From a bacterium (GTDB lineage: Bacteria > Deinococcota > Deinococci > Deinococcales > Deinococcaceae), in contig JAJZIR010000005.1 of NCBI GenBank assembly GCA_021810505.1, positions 1 to 64,000 of the forward strand: a DNA stretch of 64,000 nt, given 5' to 3'. Shown piece after piece: positions 8,653 to 16,138 of the stretch (positions are counted from its first letter, which is position 1; the number at the start of each line of letters is the position of its first letter). The notes under the pieces are model-generated. The model saw only the letters and a program-made list of their open reading frames with translations, did not search any database and was not told the origin of the DNA. A program made the translations under genes and the position numbers.

Positions 8653-8658
8653 AGTATA
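8653..8658 (-). promoter_or_regulatory. Leaderless -10 box of the proC operon
   Basis: TATACT on the minus strand, then GAGCCG (six bases) and GTG 8646. Confidence 0.7.
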
Positions 8659-8691
8659 GCCCGGCAGTTCACGCCCGGCAGGTCGGCGGGC

Positions 8692-8697
8692 TAGACT
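8692..8697 (+). promoter_or_regulatory. Leaderless -10 box of pheA
   Basis: TAGACT, then CCCAGG (six bases) and ATG 8704. TTCACG lies 18 bases upstream as a possible -35. The divergent proC promoter shares this 57-base gap. Confidence 0.7.
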
Positions 8698-8703
8698 CCC
8701 AGG

Positions 8704-9546
8704 ATGCAGAGCCAGCAGGTCATTACCGTCGCCTTCCAGGGGGTAGCCGGCGCTTACAGCGAGGAGGCGGCGGCCAGCCTGGGCCCCTCGGTCCAGGCCG
8801 AAGGTCTACCCAGCTTCGCCGAGGTCTTCGCGGCCGTGCAGTCAGGGCGCTGCGCCGCCGGCGTGGTCCCCATCGAGAACAGCTTGGCCGGCACGGTCTA
8901 CCAGGTCATCGACCTGCTCTACAGCAGCGACCTCTACGTGGTCGGCGAGGCGATGGTGCGGGTACGCCACCAGCTGCTGGCCCGGCCGGGAACTCGCTTG
9001 GAACAGGTACAAGAGGTCCTGAGCCACCCGCAGGCCCTAGATCAGTGCGCCGGCTACCTGCGCAGGATGGGCCTGCGCGCGGTCCCGGCCTACGACACCG
9101 CCGGCGCCGCCCTACAGCTGCTCGAGCGAGAGGACCAAAGGGTGGCCTGCATCGCCTCCCGGCGCGCCGCCGACCTCTACGGTCTGGACATCCTGGCCGA
9201 GGACATCGAGGACGAGGACTTTAACACCACCCGCTTCTTGGTCCTGTCTCGGGACCGCACGCCGCTCACCGGGGGCAGCGACTACAAGACCAGCCTGGTC
9301 TTCGCCGTCCGCCACCAGCCGGGAAGCCTGGTGGCGGCGCTCAAGGCCTTCGGGGATCACGGCGTCAACATGTCCAAGCTGGAGTCGCGCCCAAGACGAG
9401 ACCGCAACTGGAGCTACCTGTTCTTCGCCGACCTGGAGAGTGGCCTCTCCGACCCCGCCCTGCAGGCCGCCCTGAGCGAGCTGATGCACAGCGCCAGCTT
9501 CGTCAAGGTGCTGGGGTCCTACCCGAGTGCCAAGGAGAGCGCCTAA
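8704..9546 (+). CDS. pheA: Prephenate dehydratase
   Basis: Converts prephenate to phenylpyruvate for phenylalanine synthesis. Monofunctional (280 residues, no chorismate mutase). Periplasmic-binding-like catalytic domain with [24 protein letters not shown] and the catalytic N-T-T-R-F (about residue 178); C-terminal ACT domain with G-A-L-like QPGSL and the E-S-R-P motif ([12 protein letters not shown]) that binds phenylalanine as feedback inhibitor. With the DAHP synthase and mutase at 1929-3014, the phenylalanine branch is represented nearby. ATG start is leaderless. Confidence 0.95.
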   Translation: MQSQQVITVAFQGVAGAYSEEAAASLGPSVQAEGLPSFAEVFAAVQSGRCAAGVVPIENSLAGTVYQVIDLLYSSDLYVVGEAMVRVRHQLLARPGTRLEQVQEVLSHPQALDQCAGYLRRMGLRAVPAYDTAGAALQLLEREDQRVACIASRRAADLYGLDILAEDIEDEDFNTTRFLVLSRDRTPLTGGSDYKTSLVFAVRHQPGSLVAALKAFGDHGVNMSKLESRPRRDRNWSYLFFADLESGLSDPALQAALSELMHSASFVKVLGSYPSAKESA

Positions 9547-9550
9547 GCGG

Positions 9551-10714
9551 TCAGCGAGCTGGTCCGGAGCGGGCGTCCTTGGGCAGCGCGGCGATCAGCG
9601 GGATCGCCAGCAGCGAGAAGACGGTCAGCCAGGTGAGCGAGGCAGCCACGCCGAAGCGGGCCGAGAGCAGGCCCATCACGAAGACCCCTAGGGCTCCCAG
9701 GAAAGTTCCGGAGCCGAGGGAGATACCCGAGGCCATGGAGTGGCGCCCTGGGAACAGGTCCTGGCCCATCAGCATGGTGATGGGGGCAGTGGCGAAGGTC
9801 GAGATCCCCAGCAGAGCCAAGACCACCCACCACCAAAAACCGCCGCTGACCAGGAAGAGTGCTAGGAACAGGGTGGACAAACTGCTGGCTGCCAGCAGCA
9901 CCCGCCTGCGCCCGAAGCGGTCGGCCAGGATGCCGCCGGAGAAATTGCCGATCACCCCCACGCCGAGCATGACGCTGATCAGCGAAGCGCCGCCGATCAG
10001 CGAGCCGCCCAGCTGGTGCCAGAACAGCGGGACGAAGGTGGCCACGCCGAAGGTCACCAGGCCGCGTAAGCCCACGAAGCCGACCAAGGCGCTGACCCGC
10101 GCCCAAGGAACCCGCAGCGCACCGGCCTGCGCCGCGCTCCTGGGGGTCAAACTGGGTGTCCGCGCCGCCAGCAGCGGCAGGGTGAGCAGGCCGGGGATAG
10201 CCAGCAGCCACAGCGAGGGGAGGCCGAGGGCGCTGACGATCAGCGCAGCCACGCTGGGCCAGACCCCCCGGCCCAGCTCGCCGCCGATCAGGAACAGCGA
10301 CATGTGGCTCCCCTTGCCGCGCCCCACCGCCCTGGCCTGAGCCAAGGCCTGGGGATGGAAGATAGCGCTGCCGACGCCGGCCAGCATCAGGGTGGCGATG
10401 AGCAGGGGGTAGCTGCCGATCAACCCGACCGCGCTGGCACAGATCGCGCTCACGGCCAGGCCGGCTATGACGAAGCGGCGGCCACCCAGGTGGTCGGCTA
10501 AGGCACCGAATAATGGTTGGAGCAAAGACCCTAAACCCTGCACCGCCAGGATCAGGCTGCCGACTAGGCTGAGCGGGATGTGGCGCAGCACCAACAGGGC
10601 CGGAAGGACTGCCGGCAGGTAATTGATGTAGCCGTCGTTGAGGAAGTGCGCCCAGCCGAGCGCGCCGAGCGCGGCTACCGGGTGTTCGGCGGGGTGGGAC
10701 GCTGCAGTAGCCAT
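9551..10714 (-). CDS. MFS transporter, fosmidomycin-resistance (Fsr)-like
   Basis: Inner-membrane drug/metabolite efflux carrier of the major facilitator superfamily: 387 residues, about 12 hydrophobic segments, and the MFS motif A-like segment LFGALADHLGGRRFVIAG between TM2 and TM3, repeated as LADRFGRRRVLL in the second half. The opening WAHFLNDGYINYLPAVLP resembles Fsr proteins (HxxNDxYxxxLPxLLP). SD GGAGG lies before ATG 10714. It is divergent from the BTAD regulator, its plausible controller. Substrate unknown. Confidence 0.85.
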   Translation of the reverse strand: MATAASHPAEHPVAALGALGWAHFLNDGYINYLPAVLPALLVLRHIPLSLVGSLILAVQGLGSLLQPLFGALADHLGGRRFVIAGLAVSAICASAVGLIGSYPLLIATLMLAGVGSAIFHPQALAQARAVGRGKGSHMSLFLIGGELGRGVWPSVAALIVSALGLPSLWLLAIPGLLTLPLLAARTPSLTPRSAAQAGALRVPWARVSALVGFVGLRGLVTFGVATFVPLFWHQLGGSLIGGASLISVMLGVGVIGNFSGGILADRFGRRRVLLAASSLSTLFLALFLVSGGFWWWVVLALLGISTFATAPITMLMGQDLFPGRHSMASGISLGSGTFLGALGVFVMGLLSARFGVAASLTWLTVFSLLAIPLIAALPKDARSGPAR

Positions 10715-10751
10715 GGTGTCCTCCGGCGGCTGAGAGAGCAGCCGGAGCCAT
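10715..10751 (-). promoter_or_regulatory. MFS mRNA leader with 5' hairpin
   Basis: A TAGCAT box at 10751-10756 (minus) would start the transcript about 30 bases before the ATG. The leader can fold GGCUG/CAGCC at its very 5' end, or alternatively CUCCGGC with GCCGGAG, which buries the GGAGG ribosome site. Two mutually exclusive stems could set translation, but this is inference. Confidence 0.4.
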
Positions 10752-10858
10752 GCTAGGTCATGTGTCAGTCAAGATTCGGTGAGTTGGAGCACGCCGGGAC
10801 GTATATCCTGAGAAAGTGGTGTATAAGATGAGACAGGGCTGGTGCCCGGAGGCGTGCG

Positions 10859-11668
10859 GTGCACATCCATTTTCTCGGCCAGAGCGAACTCAGCGGTACC
10901 CAGATCCCCCTGCAGGCCAAGCGCCTGCTCGGGCGCCTGATCGCCGTCCCTGGGAGCAGCAGGGACCAGCTCATCACCGACCTATGGGATGAAGATCCCT
11001 CGCCGGTCACCCACAACCGGCTGCGGGTGGCGCTGTTCCGGCTGCGAGCGGCGCTGGGGCAAGGAGCGGTGGCGGAGTGCGAGGGAAGGCTCTCGCCGGC
11101 AGCAGAGCTGCTGGCAGATTCGGACGTGGGCCGCTTCCAGGCCACCGCCTCCCTGCTGGGCCGCCCGCAGGCCGACCTGGCCGAGCTCCAGGCGGCTCTA
11201 GAGCTCTACGGGGGCGACTTCCTTCCGGAGGAGGCGGGTGCCTGGGCCGAGGCCAAGCGGTCAGAGCTGCGCTCGCTCTATGTCCAGCTGCAGCTGGTGC
11301 TGGCCGAGCGGGGCTGCGCCGAGCACAGCTGCCGGCTGGCAGTACGGGCTCTATCCGAAGCGCTGCGCACCGATCCCTTCCTAGGGGAAGATCTGCACCA
11401 GCAGCTGATCGCCTGCCTATCAGTGGTCGACGGCAAGTACGCCGCCGTCGCCCAGTACCGCCGCTTTCTGGACTTCCTGCAGCGGGAACTGCAGGAGCGC
11501 CCGATGCCGGAAACCGTCGCGCTGGTCGAGCAGATCAAGGCTGGCACGGCGGTCTGTATCCCCATCCGGTTGCGGCAGGAGAGCTGCCCTTACGTGGCCA
11601 GCGGTCGCTGCGGCCTGCGGGCGGCCTGGGAGGGGCTGTCCAGGGGAGAACTGGTAACGGAGCAGTAA
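10859..11668 (+). CDS. BTAD-domain (SARP-like) transcriptional regulator
   Basis: About 269 residues. The N-terminal 90 residues resemble an OmpR-type winged helix (DQLITDLWDEDPSPVTHNRLRVALFRLRAAL), followed by an all-helical BTAD domain with YGGDFLPEEAGAWAEAKRSELRSLYVQLQLVLAERG, typical of small SARP-like activators. There is no ATPase or sensory domain. Start GTG 10859 with GGAGGCG upstream. Divergence from the MFS exporter gene suggests it regulates efflux; the signal is unknown. Four cysteines lie near the C-terminus (C-I-P..., C-P-Y..., C-G-L) which could be redox- or metal-sensitive. Confidence 0.72.
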   Translation: MHIHFLGQSELSGTQIPLQAKRLLGRLIAVPGSSRDQLITDLWDEDPSPVTHNRLRVALFRLRAALGQGAVAECEGRLSPAAELLADSDVGRFQATASLLGRPQADLAELQAALELYGGDFLPEEAGAWAEAKRSELRSLYVQLQLVLAERGCAEHSCRLAVRALSEALRTDPFLGEDLHQQLIACLSVVDGKYAAVAQYRRFLDFLQRELQERPMPETVALVEQIKAGTAVCIPIRLRQESCPYVASGRCGLRAAWEGLSRGELVTEQ

Positions 11669-11702
11669 TGGACCGCTGACAAGCTAAGAGCAGGAGGTCG
11701 AG

Positions 11703-12284
11703 ATGACGACGAAAGTGCCCAGACACCTCTCCCCGATCCCGGAACCGCCCGCCGCCCGCTGGCTGTTCAGCGATCTCCGCCTGGCCCCCATCTGGCTGGT
11801 GATCCGGCTCTACGCCGGCTACGAGTGGGCCAGCGCTGGCTGGGAGAAGCTGCACAGCCCAGCTTGGGTGGGACCCGGCGCCGGCAGCGCGCTGCGCGGC
11901 TTCCTCGGAGGGGCCATCCGGGCCGGCGCCGGCGCCCACCCGAACGTGCAGGGCTGGTACCTGTGGCTGATCCACCACCTCTTCCTGCCGGCCGCCCCAG
12001 GCATGAGTTACCTGGTCAGCGCCGGCGAGTTCGCGGTCGGTATCGCCCTGATCCTAGGGCTGTTCACCGGGATCGCCGCCTTCTTCGGCGGATTCATGAA
12101 CGCCAACTACCTGCTGGCCGGAACGGTCTCCACCAACCCCGCCCTGTTCATCTTGGCCACCCTGCTGGTCTTGGCCTGGAGGGTCAGCGGGTATTGGGGA
12201 ATCGACGCGTGGCTGCTGCCCGCACTGGGGGTGCCGGGATATCCCGGCAAGTGGTTTCGCGGGGCACAGCAGGGTCGCGTATGA
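11703..12284 (+). CDS. DoxX/DoxD family membrane protein
   Basis: The 193 residues contain four hydrophobic segments and the DoxX pattern: RLYAGYEWASAGWEKL (first helix), then LVSAGEFAVGIALILGLFTGIAAFFGGFMNANYLLAG. Archaeal DoxD is the small subunit of thiosulfate:quinone oxidoreductase, but most DoxX proteins have unknown roles. GGAGGTC lies before the ATG, 34 bases after the BTAD gene, so the two are probably cotranscribed. The frame ends at TGA 12282-12284, where a second frame coding a YHS domain takes over. Confidence 0.78.
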   Translation: MTTKVPRHLSPIPEPPAARWLFSDLRLAPIWLVIRLYAGYEWASAGWEKLHSPAWVGPGAGSALRGFLGGAIRAGAGAHPNVQGWYLWLIHHLFLPAAPGMSYLVSAGEFAVGIALILGLFTGIAAFFGGFMNANYLLAGTVSTNPALFILATLLVLAWRVSGYWGIDAWLLPALGVPGYPGKWFRGAQQGRV

Positions 12285-12429
12285 CCCGGTCTGCGGGGCG
12301 TGGCTGGTTCGGGGCAGGGGAATCTCTACCGACTACCTGGGACACCTCTACCACTTCTGCAGCCAGACCTGCCGCGATGAGTTCCTGAAGTACCCGGAGC
12401 TCTACGGGGATCAAGATCAGGATAGCTGA
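12280..12429 (+). pseudogene. YHS-domain coding segment, +1 out of frame with DoxX
   Basis: From base 12280 a different frame reads Y-D-P-V-C-G-A-W-L, then D-Y-L-G-H-L-Y-H-F-C-S-Q-T-C-R-D-E-F and K-Y-P-E-L-Y before TGA 12427-12429: a clear YHS domain with its four expected metal-type cysteines and YHFCS core (50 codons). There is no ATG, GTG or TTG just upstream in this frame. Either it is the frameshifted C-terminus of the DoxX protein, a separate gene with an unrecognised start, or an assembly indel. The DoxX stop is TGA followed by C, a weak termination context. Confidence 0.55.
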
Positions 12430-12450
12430 GGGCGCCCTCAGCTATCCTGA
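12417..12450. repeat. 34-bp perfect palindrome after the YHS segment
   Basis: Two 17-base arms meet without a loop at 12433/12434; the left arm contains the YHS stop codon. No T-run follows. It may be a U-less transcription terminator/mRNA 3' stabiliser or a dyad binding site. Confidence 0.85.
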
Positions 12451-12483
12451 GGGCGTGCGCGCGCGGGCTCTAGGAAGACCCCC

Positions 12484-13935
12484 TTGCAGCTGAGCCGGCT
12501 GCTGGAGCTGGCTGGGTACGGGATCCACCTCCCGGGAGGGGATCCCGAGGTGGAGAGCGTCACCCACCACTCCGGCTGGGTGCGGCCGGGCAGCCTGTTC
12601 GTGGCCATCCGCGGGGCGACAGATGGACACCGCTACCTGGGGGCGGCCCTGGCTGCGGGGGCGGTGGCGGTGGTGGGGGAGGGACCCCAGCTGCAGCTGC
12701 CGGTACCCTACCTGGTCGTCCCCGACGCCAGGGCCGCCCTGGCCGATCTGGCCGCGGCCCTGGAAGGCTGGCCGTCGCGCGACCTGGCGGTGGCTGGAAT
12801 CACCGGCACCGACGGCAAGACCACCACCACCTGGCTGCTACAACACCTGCTGCGCGGACCGGGAGAGCCCTGCGGCCTGCTGTCGACGGTGGGCTATGAC
12901 CTGGGGGATGGCGAGCTGACGGAGTTCCCAGCGCACTTCACCACCCCGGAGGCCCCCCAGATCCAAGGGGTGCTCGCCGAGCTGCGCCGCAGGGGAACCC
13001 GCCGGGTGGCCATGGAGGTCAGCAGCCACGCCCTGGCGCTGCAGCGAGTGCGCGGGGTACGCTTCGAGCTAGCCATCTGGACCAACCTGTCCCCCGAGCA
13101 CCTCGACTTCCACGGGACCATGGAGAATTACTTCGCCGCCAAGCGCAGCCTGATCGAGCGAGCTCCCTTCGCCGTGCTCAACGCCGAGGATCCTTGGGCT
13201 AGGCGCCTCGCCGACCGGCCGCACTGGTCCTACGGCCTGGCCCCCGCGGCCGACTGGTATCCCCTGCAGCTCCTAGATCTACCGGAAGGACAGGCCCTGC
13301 GGGTCCGCTCGCCCCTGGGCGAGCTGGAGACGGTGCTGCCCATGCTCGGGCGTTACAACGCCGCCAACGCCTTGGCTGCGCTGGCGGCGGCGGCCAAGAT
13401 GGGCGTGCCCCTAGCCGAGCTGGCCCGCCGGCTGCGCAGCTTCCCCGGGGTGCCCGGACGGCTGCAGCTGCTGATCCACAACCCCTTCCGGGTGGTGGTG
13501 GACTTTGCCCACACCCCTCCGGCGCTGGGCAAGGTGCTGGCGACGCTGCGGGAGACCACTTCGGGGCAGCTGCGGGTGGTGATCGGCTCGGCCGGCGGCC
13601 GGCGCGATCCCAGCAAACGCGCGCCGCTGGGGGAGACGGCGACCACCTGGGCCGACTGGGCCTACTTCACCGAGGAAGATTGCCGTGACACCCCGGTGGA
13701 ACAGATCCTGGCCGAGATGGAGCGGGGCGCGCTGGCCTGCGGGAAGCGCAACTTCAGCTCGGTCCCGGACCGCACCCAGGCCATCTTCACCGCCCTCAGC
13801 GAGGCCAAAGCCGGGGATACCGTGCTGCTGGCCGGCAAGGGCGTCGAGCCGACCCTGGAGCGAGGGGGTCAAGTCCTCCCCTGGAACGAAGCCGGGGTCG
13901 CCCGCAGCGCGCTGGCCGAGTTGGGCCTGGGCTGA
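12484..13935 (+). CDS. murE: UDP-N-acetylmuramoyl-tripeptide synthetase MurE
   Basis: Adds the third amino acid to UDP-MurNAc-L-Ala-D-Glu in peptidoglycan synthesis. Three Mur-ligase domains are visible: N-terminal UDP-binding (VESVTHHSGWVRPGSLFVAIRGATDGHRYL), central ATPase with GITGTDGKTTTTWLL (about residue 105) and the C-terminal domain with DFAHTPPAL and SAGGRRDPSKR. The meso-DAP recognition motif D-N-P-R is not present; the equivalent stretch reads T-E-E-D-C-R-D-T-P. So the third residue is probably ornithine or lysine, as in Deinococcota. Start TTG 12484 is the first plausible codon (SD AGGAAGA upstream). Confidence 0.92.
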   Translation: MQLSRLLELAGYGIHLPGGDPEVESVTHHSGWVRPGSLFVAIRGATDGHRYLGAALAAGAVAVVGEGPQLQLPVPYLVVPDARAALADLAAALEGWPSRDLAVAGITGTDGKTTTTWLLQHLLRGPGEPCGLLSTVGYDLGDGELTEFPAHFTTPEAPQIQGVLAELRRRGTRRVAMEVSSHALALQRVRGVRFELAIWTNLSPEHLDFHGTMENYFAAKRSLIERAPFAVLNAEDPWARRLADRPHWSYGLAPAADWYPLQLLDLPEGQALRVRSPLGELETVLPMLGRYNAANALAALAAAAKMGVPLAELARRLRSFPGVPGRLQLLIHNPFRVVVDFAHTPPALGKVLATLRETTSGQLRVVIGSAGGRRDPSKRAPLGETATTWADWAYFTEEDCRDTPVEQILAEMERGALACGKRNFSSVPDRTQAIFTALSEAKAGDTVLLAGKGVEPTLERGGQVLPWNEAGVARSALAELGLG

Positions 13936-13937
13936 AG

Positions 13938-13961
13938 GGCTGGCCGGCCCCAGCCTTTTTT
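13938..13961 (+). terminator. Intrinsic terminator of murE
   Basis: GGCTGG / CCAGCC stem (13938-13943 with 13950-13955), six-base loop, then TTTTTT (13956-13961), directly after the murE stop. The best classical terminator in the window. Confidence 0.88.
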
Positions 13962-14015
13962 GCTAGAGTGGGTTTCCACGCCGGGATCAGACCCGAGCGA
14001 GATGGAGGATCCACC

Positions 14016-14234
14016 GTGAAAAGCGAAATCCACCCCAAGGTTGTGCCTTGCAAGATCGTCTATCAGGGGCAGGTGGTCATGGAGACCCTCTCCACCCGTC
14101 CGGAGATCCACGTGGAGGTCTGGTCGGGTGTGCACCCTTTCTGGACCGGCCAGCAGCGCTTCATCGACGCCGAGGGCCGGGTGGAGAAGTTCAACAGGCG
14201 CTTCGGTTCGGCCTCGTACCGCAAGTCCAAGTAG
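14016..14234 (+). CDS. rpmE: 50S ribosomal protein L31, cysteine-free type
   Basis: Seventy-two residues from GTG 14016, with GGAGG seven bases upstream. The pattern MKSEIHPKVVPCKIVYQGQVVMETLSTRPEIHVEVWSGVHPFWTGQQ matches L31. In zinc-binding L31 the site is a C-x-x-C plus C-x-K-C-H; here HVEVWSGVHPFWTG replaces the cysteine pair and only one cysteine is left, so this is a zinc-independent (C-minus) form. A TAGAGT box at about 13964 lies just behind the murE terminator and could serve as its promoter. Confidence 0.92.
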   Translation: MKSEIHPKVVPCKIVYQGQVVMETLSTRPEIHVEVWSGVHPFWTGQQRFIDAEGRVEKFNRRFGSASYRKSK

Positions 14235-14236
14235 TC

Positions 14237-14296
14237 CGACCTATCCAAGCCGTCAGGGCGGGGATGCATCCCCGCCCTGACGGCTTGGATAGGTCG
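14237..14296. repeat. 60-bp perfect palindrome between rpmE and glnA
   Basis: Two 30-base arms meet without a loop at 14266/14267 (centre ATGCAT), starting three bases after the rpmE stop. No T-run follows; the next 100 bases turn AT-rich. It may be a terminator-like hairpin, a cruciform or an assembly artefact. Confidence 0.9.
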
Positions 14297-14399
14297 CCCT
14301 CTACCAGCATTTCGTTCAACAAAAAATAGACAAAATACACGAAATTACGAGTTTAAGCCTAAATCTACCAGCGATCTCTGCAAAATGTATAAGAAAAAG

Positions 14400-14428
14400 T
14401 TGACGAAACGCCAGAACATCTCTATACT
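14400..14428 (+). promoter_or_regulatory. Canonical sigma-70 type promoter of glnA
   Basis: TTGACG (14400-14405), 17-base spacer, TATACT (14423-14428). The 90 bases upstream are the most AT-rich non-origin stretch in the window and may act as an UP element. GTGAC-CGGT-GTCAC, a short inverted repeat at 14438-14451, sits just after the predicted start site and could be an operator. Confidence 0.8.
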
Positions 14429-14476
14429 CGCCGCTAAGTGACCGGTGTCACTTCGCACCGCGCCCAAGGAGACCGC

Positions 14477-15895
14477 ATGTTCAAGTCCGCCAGCGACCTG
14501 ATTGCCTACCTGAGAGACCACGACGTCGCCTTCGCCGACTTCCGCTTCGTCGACCTTCCTGGCAAGGAACAGCACTTCACCGCCCCAGCCAGCGAGATCG
14601 ACGAGAGGACCTTCTCGGTGGGCGTCGGCTTCGACGGATCCTCGATCCGCGGTTTTCAGGAGATCCACGAATCGGACATGCTGCTGCTGCCCGATCCGGC
14701 CACCGCCTTCCTCGACCCGTTCTTCGCCGACAGGACCTTGGTGATCACCTGCTCCGTCGTCGATCCCAGCAGCGGGGAGCCCTACTCGCGCGACCCGCGG
14801 CGGGTCGCGCGGGCCGCCGAAGCCTATCTGCGCGGCAGCGGGATCGGCGACACCGCCTATTTCGGCCCAGAAGCCGAGTTCTTCCTGTTCGACTCGGTCT
14901 CCATCGCGACCTCGGCGCACCAGAGCGGCTTCGAGATCGAGGCCGAGGAGGCCCACTGGGGGAGCGAGCTCCCCGGGGACGGCTACAGCATCCCAGCCAA
15001 GGGCGGCTACTTTCCGGTCCCACCGACCGATAAGTACCAGGACCTGCGCAGCCGGATCACCACGCTGCTGGTCGGGATGGGCGTGCCGATCGAGGTCCAC
15101 CACCACGAAGTGGCCTCGGCCGGGCAGACCGAGATCGACATGCGCTTCGGCACCCTGACCGAGATGGCTGACCGGGTGCTCAAGTACAAGTACGCGGTCA
15201 AGAGCGCGGCCGCAGAGGCCGGCAAGACCGCGACCTTCATGCCCAAGCCGCTGTTCGGGGATAACGGGTCGGGCATGCACGTCCACCAGTCCCTCTGGAA
15301 GGGCGGCCAGCCGCTGTTCTACGAGCAGGGGGGCTACGCCGAACTCTCCGGAGTGGCTATGCAGTACGCTGCCGGCCTGCTGAAGCACGGTCCGGCTTTG
15401 GCGGCGATCACCAACCCCTCGGTCAATAGCTACCGCCGCCTGGTGCCCGGTTACGAGGCTCCGGTCAACCTGATCATCTCCGCCCGCAACCGCAGCGCGG
15501 TCATCCGGGTCCCTATGTACTTCCGCGGCCCCGAGTTCGCCAAGGCCAAGCGCATCGAGTACCGAGCGCCCGATCCGATGGCCAACCCCTACCTGGCCTT
15601 CGCCGCCCTGCTGATGGCCGGTCTAGACGGTATCGAGCGCGACCTCGAGCCGCCCAATCCGGTCGACCGCAACCTCTACAGCTTGAGCCCTAGGGAAGCC
15701 AGGCGGATCAAGACCCTGCCAGCCAGCTTGGATCAGGCTCTAGACGCCCTGGAGGCCGACCACGACTTCCTGCTCAAGGGAGGTGTCTTCACCGCTGACC
15801 TGCTGGAGAGCTTCATCGCCCTCAAGCGGCAGGAGGCCGACGCGGTGCGCTTGCGGCCGACCCCTTTGGAGTACGCCATGTACTACGACGCCTGA
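14477..15895 (+). CDS. glnA: Glutamine synthetase type I
   Basis: ATP-dependent synthesis of glutamine from glutamate and ammonia, a dodecamer in the cytoplasm. The 472-residue frame from ATG 14477 (SD AAGGAG) has the beta-grasp signature GFDGSSIRGFQEIHESDMLLLPD, the metal-binding FGPEAEFFLFD, the ATP-site KPLFGDNGSGMHVHQSLWKGG and the flap segment NPSVNSYRRLVPGYEAPVN. A N-L-Y-S-L-S region replaces the adenylylated tyrosine loop N-L-Y-D-L-P, with Tyr kept. An upstream GTG at 14438 is in frame but lies close to the promoter and has no SD. Confidence 0.95.
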   Translation: MFKSASDLIAYLRDHDVAFADFRFVDLPGKEQHFTAPASEIDERTFSVGVGFDGSSIRGFQEIHESDMLLLPDPATAFLDPFFADRTLVITCSVVDPSSGEPYSRDPRRVARAAEAYLRGSGIGDTAYFGPEAEFFLFDSVSIATSAHQSGFEIEAEEAHWGSELPGDGYSIPAKGGYFPVPPTDKYQDLRSRITTLLVGMGVPIEVHHHEVASAGQTEIDMRFGTLTEMADRVLKYKYAVKSAAAEAGKTATFMPKPLFGDNGSGMHVHQSLWKGGQPLFYEQGGYAELSGVAMQYAAGLLKHGPALAAITNPSVNSYRRLVPGYEAPVNLIISARNRSAVIRVPMYFRGPEFAKAKRIEYRAPDPMANPYLAFAALLMAGLDGIERDLEPPNPVDRNLYSLSPREARRIKTLPASLDQALDALEADHDFLLKGGVFTADLLESFIALKRQEADAVRLRPTPLEYAMYYDA

Positions 15896-15978
15896 GTGCA
15901 CTAGGGTGGCCTGCGTCACCCAGGTCACCTTCCCCTCCCAGGGAGCGGGTTAGAGTCGGAGCGATGCGGCCGGGCCGC

Positions 15979-16103
15979 ATTCCTTCGGGGTGGGGTGGAA
16001 TTCCCTACCGGCGGTCAAAGTCCGCGAAGCCGGGCCAATCCGGCCCGGCCCGAGCCGGTGCGATTCCGGAACCGACGGTCAAAGTCCGGATGGGAGAAGG
16101 AGT
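15979..16103 (+). promoter_or_regulatory. FMN riboswitch (RFN element)
   Basis: Conserved FMN aptamer landmarks in order: TTCGGGG-TGGGGTGGAATTCCC, ACCGGCGGT, AAAGTCCGCGA, GCCGGTGCGATTCCGG, AACCGACGGT, AAAGTCCGGATGGGAGAAGG. The closing helix P1 pairs ATTCCTTC (15979-15986) with GAAGGAGT (16096-16103). The 3' strand of P1 holds the GGAG ribosome-binding site for GTG 16113, so FMN binding could block ribD translation directly. It controls the riboflavin operon downstream. Confidence 0.95.
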
Positions 16104-16106
16104 GCA

Positions 16107-16138
16107 GGCAGCGTGCCCCGTGCGCTGCTGTTTTGTTT
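16107..16138 (+). terminator. Candidate riboswitch terminator hairpin
   Basis: GCAGCG / CGCTGC stem (16108-16113 with 16123-16128), then TTTTGTTT. It directly follows the FMN aptamer and overlaps the GTG start proposed for ribD. It could be a transcription attenuator, in which case ribD would have to start further downstream. Confidence 0.5.

Noticed and set aside
14438-14476. Alternative glnA start at GTG 14438
   Set aside because: It lies too close to the predicted start of transcription, whereas ATG 14477 has AAGGAG.
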